Positions 1-20,596 of a stretch of DNA of 64,000 nucleotides are shown piece after piece (position 1 is the stretch's first letter; every line of letters starts with the position of its first letter). Source of the stretch: Neodontobutis hainanensis (taxonomy: Eukaryota; Chordata; Actinopteri; Gobiiformes; Odontobutidae). Location: positions 177,001-241,000 of the forward strand of contig JALDNG010000102.1 in assembly GCA_024349245.1 (NCBI GenBank). The letters are read 5' to 3'. A program made the position numbers and the translations under genes. The notes under the pieces are model-generated. The model searched no databases and was not told the DNA's origin. It was given only the letters and a program-made list of their open reading frames with translations.

Positions 1-489
1 AGATCCTGACCTCTAAGAAGAAGCAACAACCATAAAGCTGAGCTCAAGTGGTCGTTTAAACAACAAGACATTTCACCCATTGTCTTATAAAAAAGATAAA
101 TTCTCATACTTAGCCTAAGCTGTGACTGTAGAAAGATTAATAATGTACATTTGAACTTCAGGTAGGGAACTTAACCAGGCAATCGTTGATGGTATGATAA
201 GTTTATTCAAGTGTAGGGCTGGGCAAATCTACCACATACACTTTCTTTTGTCCCCTTGGAGTTCTGCGTGAGCTCGACCCTCCTCCGAGCGGCATTGATA
301 CAATAACAACATGGCAGCGTCAACGAGTAGGGAAAAACAGCTCACTCCCAAGAAAAGCATTAAGTCTTCAGTTTGGATGTGATCTGGATTTGCGACCTCA
401 GATGCAGTGCAACTGATGCCGAGCTGCAAATATGCTTTAACAGCAATAGCGCCGGCGCTAGGTTTTCTATGTGCGGGATTTTATTACCT
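1..489. other. non-coding sequence, nothing recognised
   Basis: AT-rich DNA up to the TTAA that flanks the Harbinger element. The only open frame is short (229-429, minus strand), shows no recognisable domain and has no splice context that I can support. It is probably upstream or 5' intronic DNA of trps1. Confidence 0.6.
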
Positions 490-493
490 TTAA

Positions 494-516
494 GGCCTGT
501 TCACACCGGGACGAAT
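494..516 (+). repeat. left terminal inverted repeat of Harbinger element
   Basis: This 23-bp TIR matches 2091-2113 exactly in inverted orientation. After the perfect part the match continues imperfectly: ATTCGCC on the left corresponds to GGCGAA on the right, with one base inserted or deleted. Confidence 0.95.
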
Positions 517-762
517 ATTCGCCAGCGTTAATTCGTCAGCGTTTTTCAACGCGTTGTCTGTGTTCACACCCAAGCGATTTGCGCTGACGATGAGCCGAGT
601 GAACATGCAACTTCATTTCCTGACATTAGGGGGCGTTTAATGTAAAGCAGAAATACCCCGGTACAAAAGGTGGCGCTGCGCAACTTTACACTTCTGACCC
701 TCGCTTTTCACCCAGAAGAAGAGAGCAAGTATTTGCTTGTCTAAAAATCATACAAAGAAAAC

Positions 763-1014
763 ATGGATATTTCAAGCACCAGTAGCTCCAGCTCCAGTTC
801 CAGCGATGAAGAAATTATTGTTCTGTTGAATGAGGAAAGACGTCGTAAGAGACGCCGATATTGGATACATCCCATAGTTACGAGAAGAGAAGAACATGGG
901 GAGTTTTATCGACTGGTGCAAGAGCTGAAAATGTATCATGAGCGTTTTCGGTGGTATTTTAGAATGTCCGTCAGTGGGTTCGAAAATTTACTATATATAT
1001 ATATATATCTGTGA
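763..1014 (+). pseudogene. Harbinger transposase N-terminal fragment
   Basis: The frame begins MDISSTSSSSSSSSDEE, a serine/acidic leader, followed by a basic stretch (ERRRKRRR). It continues with RRYWIHPIVTRREEHGEFYR, then LVQELKMYHERFRWYFRMS and SGFENLL. This Trp-His-Pro, E-x-G-E-(F/Y), F-x-x-YFRMS pattern is typical of the start of PIF/Harbinger nucleases. After SGFENLL the frame runs into an (AT)n tract at 989-1008 and stops at 1014, so the whole DDE nuclease domain is absent. It lies inside the TIR-bounded element and can only be a transposase remnant. The family call rests on motif memory, not a search. Confidence 0.8.
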
Positions 1015-2090
1015 ACTTGATTACACTATCCGATCTATTGCATCTGATTGTTTCAATATGGCAGCACTCACTACATCAAATTTCATATATGATATAACAT
1101 GTTCTATGCTTTTTGGAAAAATGTAAAGTATTTGGTTTGTCTCAAACAGCTAAATTTACGTTGTATTTGGGTAAATGTGTATTTTTAATAAACATATTTG
1201 CTAGCATTTTCTTTAAAATGTCATTCCCTGCACAATGCTGTGCGCAAAATGGTCATGTTCCTGTAGAATGATAACTGTTGCCTATAAATGTGATGACTCC
1301 ATAATTAGGCACATAGCTATTTCAAGAATACTTAAGTGCAAATGTATGCAAAATACCAAAATATGTTGGTATTATATTATTATATTACTTTAAAATCATT
1401 TATGCACAATTTTTTTTGGGAGAAATTTAACTTAAATAGTATACAACTTGCTAAAACAAGTAAAAAAGGGAGTCACAAAAGGCAGTGTTAAGTCACGACT
1501 GTAGTGCAACTATACAATAGTGCAAATTAGTGCATAAATGTAAAAAAAAAAAAAACACACTAAAAACAGAAATAAAATGTATAAATCAAACATCTATAAG
1601 GGTTGCCAAGGAGTTGGAGATCGTCCATAGTTTGTTGGGGTCTGCGGTGTGACTTGATGGTACGGCTGTGGAAAAAAAGAGGCCTGGCCAAACTCAGCAT
1701 CATGCAACAGTTGATGAATTTTTAATTTCAACGAAGCCTGTACGTCAGGGGTCTTTCGACGTCTTATTTCTTCCCGGAAGTGTAGACGCTACTTGGTGTG
1801 TATCTTCTTCGCCATTACGTATGTGTGCTCGGCAAGACAATTTTGTGTTTGAGCGCCCCCAAGTTGTGTTTTACTGTAACTTCAGAAGCTCCAGACACGT
1901 GAGCAAAAGCGCCAGTCTCATTGGTCGTATAGTTTTTGACGCCGCGCGTCAAACCAAAAAAACGAACCCGCGACGTTCTTAAAAAACTGACGCTTTTACG
2001 CGTGGCGTTTTTCGCTTCGGTGTGAACGCTCACATTGGCGCCCATTGTTTAGTCGCGAGGCGTTAAACGTCGCCAAATAACGTCGGCGAA

Positions 2091-2113
2091 ATTCGTCCCG
2101 GTGTGAACAGGCC
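2091..2113 (-). repeat. right terminal inverted repeat of Harbinger element
   Basis: This is the exact reverse complement of 494-516 and is followed directly by TTAA at 2114-2117. The DNA inside it (about 1985-2090) is CpG-rich, like the left subterminal region. Confidence 0.95.
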
Positions 2114-2467
2114 TTAACTCATTGTTTGTCCAATCAGACAAATTTACTGCATTGGGTACCTGAGAATTTGCGCTTTTCACTGATATTTGGCTTATTATGG
2201 TAGTTACAAGCATATGGCCCGGCGAAAGGGAAACAAAACAAAAGAAACAACACATTAGGGATTCACGGCTTTTCAATGCCATAACTCCTCGGGTTTTTGC
2301 CCAATCTGAAGAAAATCAAACACTGTGACTTTATGTCAATGTGGTATATATTACGGTAATGCCCACAATGTCACAGGAGGGAAAAAGAACAGAGCGAGAG
2401 CGGGAAAGTGATCTGTGTCAAACACACAATTTACGATGTCTGGAAGAACACCAAGAGCCATAAAGCT

Positions 2468-2722
2468 GGTTCAGTCCTGCTCTAGTCCTGGTTCAGTTCT
2501 GGAGCAGTCCTTCTTTAATCCTGGATCAGTCCTGCTCTAGTCTTGGTTCAGTACTGGATCAGTCCTGCTCTAGTCCTGGATCAGTCCTGCTCTAGTCCTG
2601 GTTCAGTTCTGGAGCAGTCCTGCTCTAGTCCTGCTTCAGTCCTGCTCTAGTCCTGGTTTAGTTTTGGATCAGTCCTGCTCTAGTCCTTCTTCAGTCCTGC
2701 TCTAGTCCTGGTTTAGTCCTGA
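2468..2722. repeat. minisatellite, TCAGTCCTGCTCTAG-type units
   Basis: About 255 bp of imperfect tandem repeats. The recurring core is TCAGTCCTGCTCTAG followed by TCCTGG or TCCTGC, giving units of roughly 22 bp. Several units are variants (TCAGTTCTGGAGCAG, TTTAGTTTTGGATCAG). There is no open frame through it and no gene nearby, so it is non-coding satellite DNA. Confidence 0.9.
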
Positions 2723-2932
2723 TGAAAAAAATTACTTAGCTGCTATTTTTGAATAAAAATGCACCAGTTCCATCTCCCCACCATTCTGTCATTTTCTTTT
2801 GTGATTGAACATGAAGCCTGGGAAAGGTTGTCTACTTAGTTTACAATAACTGGGGCTGTTTTCTGCCACTTTTGGATTGTTCCTGTTCCTGTCACATTGT
2901 GGTGTTTCTCTGACATAGTTTAATGCTCTCAT

Positions 2933-11590
<8,658 letters not shown>

Positions 11591-11599
11591 AGCAAGTAG

Positions 11600-12315
11600 T
11601 TTCTCATTTCTTAAACAACCAAGTCAGAAGACACATCCTGTGGTTGTGGAAAATAGGTTAATCTGTTTCAGAAGAGTCAGATTATTGGCATCAAGCAAAG
11701 AAAACATCTAAGGAGATTTTGAAACTACTAAAACTGTGTTAATAATTGTCCAAAGCATTATTAAAAGGAAGAAATGTGGTCGGGAAAAAATCTTGAAAGA
11801 CTGTGATCGGCGATCACTTAAACTTTTTGGGAAATCAAATTGTAAAAAAAAAAATCACGGCTGTATATTAATTGTGATAGTAAGAGCATTTCCACAAATG
11901 CACAATGTGAAGGGAACTCAAGGGATTGGGACTAAACAGCTGTGTAGCCTTAAGAAAACCTTTTGTCATTGAGGCTAACAGAAAAAAATTAATCTGCTCG
12001 GGAGCATAAAGATTGGACTCTGGAGCAATGGAAGAAGGTCACGTGGTCTGATGAGTCCAGACTTAGCCTGTTCCAGAGTGATGGGTATCATCAGGGTAAG
12101 AAGAAAGGCAGATGAAGTGTTGCATCCATCATGCCTAGTGCCTACCGTACAAGCCTGTGGGGACAGTGCATGGTCTGGGGTTGCTGCAGGTTATTCAATC
12201 AGTTTTACACATGGATTGGCCGCCACAGAGTCCAGACCTTAACCCCATTGAGAATCTTTTGGATGTGCTGGAGAAGACTTTACACAGCCCGACTCTCCCA
12301 TCATCAATAAAAGAT
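11600..12315 (+). pseudogene. decayed Tc1/mariner transposase with internal deletions
   Basis: Translated in shifting frames, the stretch gives characteristic Tc1 pieces: DWTLEQWKKVTWSDES near 12013-12060 (first catalytic Asp block), then a glycine/tryptophan region around 12160-12185, then MDWPPQSPDLNPIENL near 12211-12258 (third catalytic block, SPDLNPIE). Frameshifts and stops separate them. The region that should hold the second catalytic Asp, between the WGCC-like segment and MDWPPQ, is missing, and the upstream DNA-binding half (about 11600-11940) is also shortened. I did not find clean terminal inverted repeats. It is dead. Confidence 0.85.
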
Positions 12316-12319
12316 TTTA

Positions 12320-13690
12320 GTAAAAAATGAATGCAACTGAATGGGAATACATGTTGTGCCATTGCAGTAGCTTATATTAAAAATGCCTTGGGTGAATGTT
12401 TTTTTCCCTGACATGAAAAAAGGAAGTAAAACCCAAGGTTTGTCAAAGTTACAATCCACCTAGCTAATCAGACACTCCACTGTGAAAGTCTGAGTGACAA
12501 GGCACGATATCACCATCATTTTTCACACTCCTGATATTTATAAAATATTATCCCTTATGGGGTTGAAGTAGACAGACCCCTTTGTGTTGCTTTAAAGCTG
12601 TTGTTACAGAAATCTTCTTCCCATACCAATGCAAATTTAGTCGTTTCTCTTTGCTTCCCTTTTGTCTATTTCTGTTTTTAGAGTTTTGTTGTGCAAGCAA
12701 ACAGCCAGGAAGAGTCCCAGTTAGATTTTCCACTGCCATTGATTCAATATTTACAGGCAGTGGTTCCTTGTTGGGGAGTCCATTAAATGCAAGCTAACAG
12801 CACACACTAAACTTTCTCATTTAAAAACATACTTTGTTTTGTAAAAACTGACACTTAACTGCACATGGATAATTTGCCTTTTTTCAATACCTGTAATAAA
12901 AAAAATTACTAACTAAAAGAGTATTTAAAATTTGCTCATTTACCAAAAACCTTAAGTCACGAGGTACAGTGAGGTATTAGGCTGTAGTAGTAAAAACCTT
13001 TAGGGACATCTTTAAGCATGGACTTTATTGGCTTTACAAACATCTGATCCTCCCCTCAGTCCCTCTCCCTTTCTTCAATTAGACTTCTGCCTCCTGCAAA
13101 ATCAATCCTTGGACCAAACTGTAACTAGTGCCTCTAAAACCAGACTCTCTTAAACCCCTGTTTCTGCTAGAAGTCAGACACACACTGTCCAATCCCACGT
13201 TCAAACTGCAGGACGGCATAGCAGTGTGCACTTGTAGCCAATTCGTATTATTATCCCACTGCTCTAAATAGGCTCGGTTTCACAGACTGATCTGTTTTGT
13301 CTGTGTGGCTTTTAGAACAAGTCACAGCGCTTTCATTAATATTTTCTTCAGCTGCTTCTCGTTCACTGACACGTAACCTAAAGCTACGAGTCAGCTCAGC
13401 GTGACTGCCATTTTTTTGCCTCAGTGGCCTTAATAACCTGTGACATTTTCACATAAATAAATGAACAACAACTGGTTCATCCTGGGAAAATTCTTTCGGA
13501 AAAGAAAAGTGATTTAATTGGATTATGCAATTCACTACACAGTCATAATGTGACTTTAAACTTGTGTTTCTAAGAAGTAATGTTGAAACATTTATAGTGT
13601 AGTAAGGATGACACAGAGGCAGGAAGATGCTTCACTTCAGCAGAATCTCAACTATGAATCAGAATGAGGTGTCTGGACAGTTAACTGACC
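12320..13690. other. non-coding DNA, nothing recognised
   Basis: AT-rich sequence between the Tc1 remnant and the MITE-like element. The short opposed frames at 12548-12797 are chance frames with no domain content. Confidence 0.6.
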
Positions 13691-13693
13691 AGA

Positions 13694-14545
13694 CGAATCC
13701 CAATTCTCTAATTTACCCCTTAGCCCTACCCATTGGCCCTCCAAAGCAAGGGGTAGAGCTATAAATTAAATACCTAAGAACAGGTACACACCTCCAGACG
13801 CATGGATATATAAAAAGATCTATAATAATATCAAATGTAAAATATAAAAAATATATAAATGGATCCTTTATAATAATATAAGGTTTATCAAATATATCAT
13901 AGGTAACATAACATAAAAAGTCTTTAAAATATAGGTGATATATAATCTTATAGTTTATAATGTATATTTAATACATAACAACAATTATGTCTAATAAGAC
14001 ATCCATCATCATCAACATCATACAGCATATGAACACTTTAATGTGAGTATTTTGACTTGAGTCTTGCAGTGAACAGTATCAGCTGCAGTTTTCTCAGTCT
14101 CTGTTTCAGACATACGACAAGGAAAGATGTTACTTTAACCAAAAAAACACGATATAGATGAAAAAACAGACAGCTGTGTTATGCATTAGCAAACAGTAGT
14201 TAACAAAAAGTTAAAAAAGTTACACAAAGACTGAACTGTCAATTTTTCATAAACTTTACGAGGAGAAAGCAAATTAGCACATAAACAAGATCAAGATTAA
14301 AAAACTTTAAAAAATTTATTTCAGTTAGTTACATTTTAACCCTATCTCACTGCCATGGTGTCGGTGAACGCACTTCGTTATGGAAATTTATCTTACCCCT
14401 TTGGGTAAAGTGTGGTCACTGTAAATCTACACTTGGAGGTGTGTACAGCCCTTCCCCTTGATCCAAATGAGTATTGTGACACCACTTTGTTAAGGGCTAA
14501 GGGCTACGCGGTAGGATTAAGAGGTAGAGTTTCGATTGGGCCTAA
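13694..14545. mobile_element. MITE-like inverted-repeat element
   Basis: The two ends are related as imperfect inverted repeats. On the left, CGAATCCCAATTCTCTAATTT, CCCTTAGCCCTACC, CAAGGGGTAG and GGTACACACCTCCA (13694-13796) are mirrored on the right, between about 14433 and 14545. The mirrored blocks are TGGAGGTGTGTACAG, CCCTTCCCCTTG, AAGGGCTAAGGGCTA and TTCGATTGGGCC. The roughly 850-bp interior is very AT-rich and has no transposase frame. The arms are diverged, so this is an old insertion. The superfamily and exact ends, including a target duplication, could not be fixed. Confidence 0.65.
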
Positions 14546-14562
14546 ACACACACATATTATTT

Positions 14563-14815
14563 CATTCATTCATTTTCTTCCGCTTAGTCCCGTGATGGGT
14601 TGCGGCTGACTGGAACCTGGGCTGACATTTAGACATAGACAATGACAGACAACCATTCACTCTCACATTCATTCACTAGGGACACTTCAGATTTGCCAAT
14701 GTAACCTGTTCAAGCATGTGTTTGGACGGTGGGAGGAAGCCGGAGTACCCGGAGAGAACCCACAGTAACACATGGAGGACATGCAGACTCATCACAGAAA
14801 AGGCCAGAGTAGGCC
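14563..14815. repeat. dispersed fish repeat, GGAGTACCCGGAGAG family
   Basis: Contains the sequence signature common in fish genomes: CTTCCGCTTAGTCCCG, CATTCACTCTCACATTCATTCA, then GGAGGAAGCCGGAGTACCCG and GGAGGACATGCAGACTC. Related copies occur at about 16300-16415, 28268-28485 and 50950-51060, so it is an interspersed repeat and not a gene. I do not name the family with certainty. Confidence 0.75.
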
Positions 14816-16299
14816 GATGATGTTCAAGATTGTAACTTCTACCTAATACAATTTTTATTTAGGTTCAGAGGTATTGGAAATCATCAGTCCTCCTTGAGCT
14901 ACTATGAATTTATGTGGACTTTATTTGATAAATTAAAACATACTTCATGGAAGCATAGTTATTTAACAGGGAGTCTTAATATCTTACAGTTTCAGGAAGG
15001 TACAGTAATTTACTCAAACGCACTGTGCTATTATTTTCACACAAATAAGTCTTTTGACCATAATGCCATTCACTTGTTCAAGGATTCTTCTTTGCATCAA
15101 TGGAAAAAACAAGAAGCAAATAAAAATAAAACAAGAATGTTTTCAAAGAAAAACTGTGTCAATTTTAAAAAGAGATTTTAGTGTTAAAGAGACATTGTGG
15201 TTCATAGTTTTTTTTTAGCTGTGCAATAAACAATAAATAGCCTTTTAAAACAAAAAAGATAATCTGGTTTTCTTTCAAGCAAAGAGAAGAAAGAGGACGT
15301 TTAAACTCAAAACAAGTCTTTGTGATTTGTTTTGTCATTTTCTGTCTATGCAAATGGCCTCACCTGCAGTATCACCCCAATTATTTAGATATTTTTTAGC
15401 TCTTAGCAACAAACGTTTTAGGCAAAGTGGTAAAAAGCAGTTTGATATTGCTTACAAAATGCCACTTTTCCTACCATTTCAATTCCTTTGTATTGTAGTG
15501 TGTTACCTTGGTCTGCCACCTGACAAACTTAAGAAACATCTCATTGCCTTGACAGTTGTTTATGGGTGATTTTTTGGCAATTTGAGATAAAAGTTTCATT
15601 GGTGTTGGGGCTAATTGCAGTTGATGGAAATGATTAGCTGTTGCATTTATCCTAACTGTGGCATTGAGGCCATTGCGGTCTATAGGGGCTAATTGTCACT
15701 AGTAGCATAGTTGTTATGCGGTATGTTGTGGTGGCTTGCACCTAATTGTACTTGATAGTAATGGTTCCAGTCTGTGTATTCAGCCTGAAGCTGACAAAGG
15801 CTGCACAGCGATGCTGACACACAAACAGATGTGAAAACATTTTTCCATCAGATTATTGTTCACATCCTGGAACATACACCTGATGTAAAGAGTTAGCCTT
15901 GAGTGAACTCAAATTAATATCCCAATGTCCAAAAACATCCAAGGTTAAATGAACTGCTGAATCTAAATAGCTAATAAAGAATGAATGAGTGTCTGTCAGT
16001 GTTAAGCCTGCGATTGAGGTGCAGCTACACAGTGTTTACCTTGATTTATGCCCAATATTATAATAGGCTCCTGCATTCATTTATCGCAGGGAAAGTGATC
16101 TTATAACGAAGTAAGTTTGCCCTGACAGTTGACTGACAAGGTTTTATGATTCATAGGCCTATACACAAAATTCTTAGTTATACACTACTATGCAACTGTT
16201 TAAGGGAGTTTTTTATTTGTATAATTATTATTATTATTTATTTATTATTTCCTGTGGGGAAATTCCTAGTTGGCTACCACACCAAGGGACGCCTAGCAT

Positions 16300-16415
16300 G
16301 TTTTTTGATGTTGATGGGGGAAACCAGAGTACCTGGAGAAAACCCACCCAAGCACAGGGAGAACATGCAAACTCCATCCAGAAAGGACCCTGGACCTTCT
16401 TGCTGAGAGGCAAGC
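16300..16415. repeat. dispersed fish repeat fragment
   Basis: Carries AGAGTACCTGGAGAAAACCC, AGGGAGAACATGCAAACTCC and CAGAAAGGACCCTGG, a diverged 3' part of the family seen at 14563-14815. The overlapping short open frames on both strands here are repeat shadows. Confidence 0.75.
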
Positions 16416-19154
16416 CTGCTAAATAATGAGCATATAAAATAAAAATCTAAATACAATGAGAGTGAGTTTTTACTTTTTGGCTGCACAATATTTTATAAAT
16501 GTATCTTAATTGCAATAAGGCTATACTCTTCCATTTACAGACACTTTTTTTTGTCAAATCATCAAAATTGTCCAAACAGAGCTTTACATTCAACTGCAGT
16601 GCTTCCAAATGAAAAAGTCCTAGTTTAGACTTGTTTAATCGTGGTTTAGTCCGTATCTTTGAGACTGCTTAGCTCTTGCTTTGACAAGTTAATGCAGGGC
16701 GTTGGACCATTTCACTGAAGCTATCATCTCATCCTCGTCCTTCTTTTCCCTTTAAATTTCAAATAATTGTTACAGAGATGATTTTTCTGATCAGAGCTTC
16801 TCAATGTTACCTAGTTTTTGATCAATAGCCCTACACACCCTTGTTTACCTAAATAATATTCAGCTCAGTAAAACATCATTTGATAATTTTTAAAGACCTT
16901 TGAAGCCATCACGGGGCACATGGAAACACTGTTAGGTCAGTCTGTGCTTCTTAGGTCGGGATTTCAGCCTCATTGCTTCACCACAACGATCTGTAGTTTT
17001 CCACTGCGAGCAACTGAATGATGAATTCTGACTGGGTGTGGTGAACATCAGATGAGATTTTCCTCTGCTCCCAGCACTCACTCCGTCTCAGTCCACACAC
17101 ACACACACACAGGAGAGAATGCCAGGGCTGGTCTAGGCGTGGGCCCTAGCAGACATAAATTGCTTTATTTTAATAGTTGTAGCTATGGTAGAAAAAGAAG
17201 GGAGAAAAGAAACAGTAAAAAAAGCCATAGGGAAAAAAATGGGTTCAACAAAGAATGCAGCATTCATTTGCCTTTTTTATGGGTATGTTCTCTTCTGTTC
17301 TTTTTAATCCACTAAATGACATCTTATAATGCAATCAAACTTGTTTATTTGGATCCAGCTACTTTATCAAGGAACCTCTAAAACCAGAATGCTATTCTTA
17401 AACAAAGACACGTTTTTTTACTACCAATAATAATAATAACAGTCTGTCAATTTGTGAGATGTGAAAATTATTATTATTTAAGCCTAGAGAGCAGCAGAAG
17501 TGGGTGCACATGACAAAAGCAAATTCAAGCACTTTATGGAGCAGTTTTTATAAAGTTTGTCACTTCTGCTCTAAAATTTTAGGTCAAATTCAACATTTTC
17601 AAGAGAGAAACCTTTCTGTTGCACATGCTGTCGTGGTAGAGAACACCTTGCACAACAAGTTCAAATTAAATGAGTAAAAGACCACTTTAAATTTCAGCGG
17701 GTAAACTGTGAGTCATGTTTTTTTTTATAGTCAGTATTGAGCTGGCTGCTTTTAATTCAAATGCTTGATGTACATCGGTTTTATTAGGGTCATATTGTGC
17801 ATCTGGTGTCCTTCTGCGTGTCCTTTGAAACGTGCACTATCAGTAAACAACAATAGCGCTTTATCTCTCACACTACTGAAATAACTCTAACTTTCATGCA
17901 TGCATGTCTCTGCTCTCATCTTTTATTTATCTAAAAGTGATCAGTTTCTGGCATCTATCAGGCATTCACACACACACAGACACACACCCACATATGGGTC
18001 AATGGGTTGACTGTATTTACGACTCAATATGAACTGAATGACCACAAATAAATGCACAACATACACACACACACAGCATCTTTCTCTGTCACGACTGTTG
18101 CGAACAAAACAACCGCAATTGTTCTCTTTTCAAACAAAAGAAAGATCATGGTTTAACATAAAACATATGCTTGGTTATTTGATGGCTTTGTATAGCGATT
18201 ATAAGAGAGAACAGAGGAGGTACGATGGAAAGAAAAAAATGTAATGACAGAATAACTGAAAATATTTTAGGCAATAAGATGATAAAGTGCACTGGAAAAG
18301 CTTTTTGTCACATGACGAGCTGTTCAGAGATCATATTAGAAACACACCTAAAAGTGACACAGATAAACTAAAAGCAGGGGAATATCAAAGTCATAAAATG
18401 TTGAATGGAGTGGTGTGCATAAAACTAATTAGCAGTCATTTTTTTTCCTAATAACAGGTTAGATAACAATTTATACAATGCATTTCAGACTGTTTGCAAA
18501 TGTGCTGCTGCAAAGTCTCATGGGAGTGTAATGTTGTAAAGTTGTGTTAAGTTGGTGGGAGACATGTTTTCATAATTTAGCGGAGCAGTAAAAGATAAAA
18601 AATAAAACACATAAACACATATTTTAATCATTTCAAGGGAATGTATTTTATGGTAAAATTGTCAAAGTGTTAATTCAGTCAGGGTTGAATGCTAATAAAT
18701 ACTCAAGCCTTTTTGACACGTGGCATTTTTCTCATATTATGACACTAAAGGACAGAAGGTGACACAGATAAAGTGCTGGAGACAGTGAGAGATGAGGAAA
18801 AAAAGCAAGAGAATGTGGGAGCCAGAAAACGAATGAAAGAGATGCAAAGGAGAAATTTGGAAGCGTTGGAGGGGATGAATTGCCGTCTGCCGCCTCACTC
18901 ATCCATCTTTGTGATATGGGGCACTCAGTTTGATGTGGTTGTGTGTTGGACATTCTCCCCGTCTCCTTCTCTTTTTCCTTGTAGCATCTCTGCTGCTCCC
19001 CAGCCCCCCTCCCCCCTTCAGTCTGTGTGATATGGTTTGGGTTTTGATGTGGTCATGTGTTGGAAGATTCTCACGGATGGTTTCCATAATGATAAAAAGA
19101 TTCCCAGTTTCTTTCCAAGTTAAAAAGTTGCCATTAAAGACGCAATGAGCCTGG

Positions 19155-19155
19155 C

Positions 19156-19203
<48 letters not shown>
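19155..19203. repeat. (CA)n microsatellite
   Basis: About 24 CA units, followed by a short imperfect CAAA tail. Confidence 0.97.
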
Positions 19204-19207
<4 letters not shown>

Positions 19208-20596
19208 AACACTTTTCTCAAAATTCACTCAAATGTTTTTGATTTATTCAGATGATTTTTCTTTGACGAGGTTTGTGGTTAAGGATTGTCACAGATTTTT
19301 CAAAGGAGTTTGTGAAGTGAATTAAATCGGCTCTGTACAAATCATTGTCAAAGTATTTGGTCATGTAATTCATATCATTTCTAGATTTTAAGACCCCATA
19401 GTGTTTCTAAGTGCCTGACAACATTTACAACATTTGGCAGTGGCACTGTCCACAACCTTGAACTGTCACTACATACTTTACCATGTTACATTACGCATTA
19501 GCTTTTCAGGTGTGGATATATTAAAGGCAGACTTTGTTAAAAAAAGTGAGCTAGCCCATCTTTTTATGTCTCAGTAATTTTAATATGTAAAGAGCTTCTC
19601 AAGCAGTCACCTTTGATGTAAGAGGGTTGTGACTTTAATACAGTCATTCCAAAATGGATTATATGACTCTTCATCTACAGGGGTAATAGACTATTTATCA
19701 ACACAAACCATCACTTTAGAAGCCCACAAAATAAAGGCATGCTGATGAAGGAAATATTGTGGAAATTCAGTTTAGTTCTATGTGCTTTGCGCTATTGCTC
19801 TTTTGTTCAAAACCTAGTTCAGAACATCCACTAGTGTAAAACTGACTATGCAGACTATGACTGCAAGGTTGATTCAGCATGATGACTGTCACAGTTTCTT
19901 GGACAGGTTTAAGTTGTAATATAGTTATCCGGTTTTAATGTAGAAGATTTGCAAACATTTTTATATATGCGGCAAAGTAGTATGTTGTGACTTTAAATCG
20001 ATAGTGGCACAGAATTCATTGTCTGAAATGTAGAACACATCAGGCAAATCTTGTCAAAAAACAAATTTGTCAGAAGACCGTAAAAACAAACCTGAGCTAA
20101 TGATTAATGGCACAATCTTTTTGCCACTGCAAAACTCAATTTATGTTTTTTTACAAACTCTTATTGCCCTTTGAACGCCATTCAAGACTCTCTGGTTTTC
20201 TCTAATCGCACATTGTGACACGTTTTAAAATGGAGACTGTAGTGTTACACAGTGAGACATGTCTCTAAAGCATCTTTCAACATCACATTTATTTTAACAC
20301 CAGTTATCTTTTATTTAACACTCAATGTTTGCAGCCCCCTCATACCACAGATCTCAGGGTAAACTGGTAAAGACATGTATTTTGTTCAGGAAAAAGTTAA
20401 AATAATTATTTAATAATTATTATTATTGCTTGTAGCATACCAAGCATACCAAAATAAATCATATTGTTAGGGTCATTTAAAGTACATCTCACTGTATGTA
20501 GCACTTTAAAACATTTAATGTCTACATGGAATAAGGCTCCTTAAAAGTTAAGTTTGCATTGTGAATAACAAGCTTTTTTCTTTTATTTTCGCAGCA

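Larger units (their letters stand above)
494..2113 (+). mobile_element. PIF/Harbinger DNA transposon, internally decayed
   Basis: The ends are perfect 23-bp terminal inverted repeats: 494-516, beginning GGCCTGTTCACACC, and its exact reverse complement at 2091-2113. The subterminal DNA is rich in CpG and in GCG/CGC motifs, unlike its AT-rich surroundings. TTAA lies immediately outside both ends (490-493 and 2114-2117). That can be read as a 3-bp TTA or TAA duplication, usual for Harbinger, or as a 4-bp TTAA. Inside is a short frame (763-1014) that resembles the N-terminus of a Harbinger (HARBI1-like) transposase, but the catalytic DDE region is missing. At 1620 bp it is shorter than an autonomous Harbinger, which also carries a Myb-like gene, so this is a non-autonomous or dead copy. 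Confidence 0.85.
14816..20594. other. non-coding DNA upstream of the first trps1 coding exon
   Basis: Nearly 5.8 kb with no supported gene. It holds a diverged repeat copy (16300-16415), short CA runs near 17095-17112 and 18060-18075, and a (CA) tract at 19155-19203. It ends in the splice acceptor TTTTCGCAG at 20586-20594. The stretch at 15590-15800 (repeated GGCTAATTG motifs, non-repetitive otherwise) looks like possible regulatory DNA only by eye. It is most likely the intron preceding the start-codon exon. No 5'-untranslated exon or promoter was recognised. Confidence 0.6.

Noticed and set aside
1668..1982. 104-codon frame near the right end of the Harbinger element, possibly the Myb-like gene
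   Set aside because: It runs into the subterminal inverted-repeat DNA and shows no Trp-spaced Myb/SANT pattern.
20561..20596. Upstream in-frame ATG giving a 12-residue extension MNNKLFSFIFAA to Trps1
   Set aside because: It lies before the splice acceptor CGCAG (ending 20594), within the pyrimidine tract of the intron; the conserved protein starts at MVRKKNPP.
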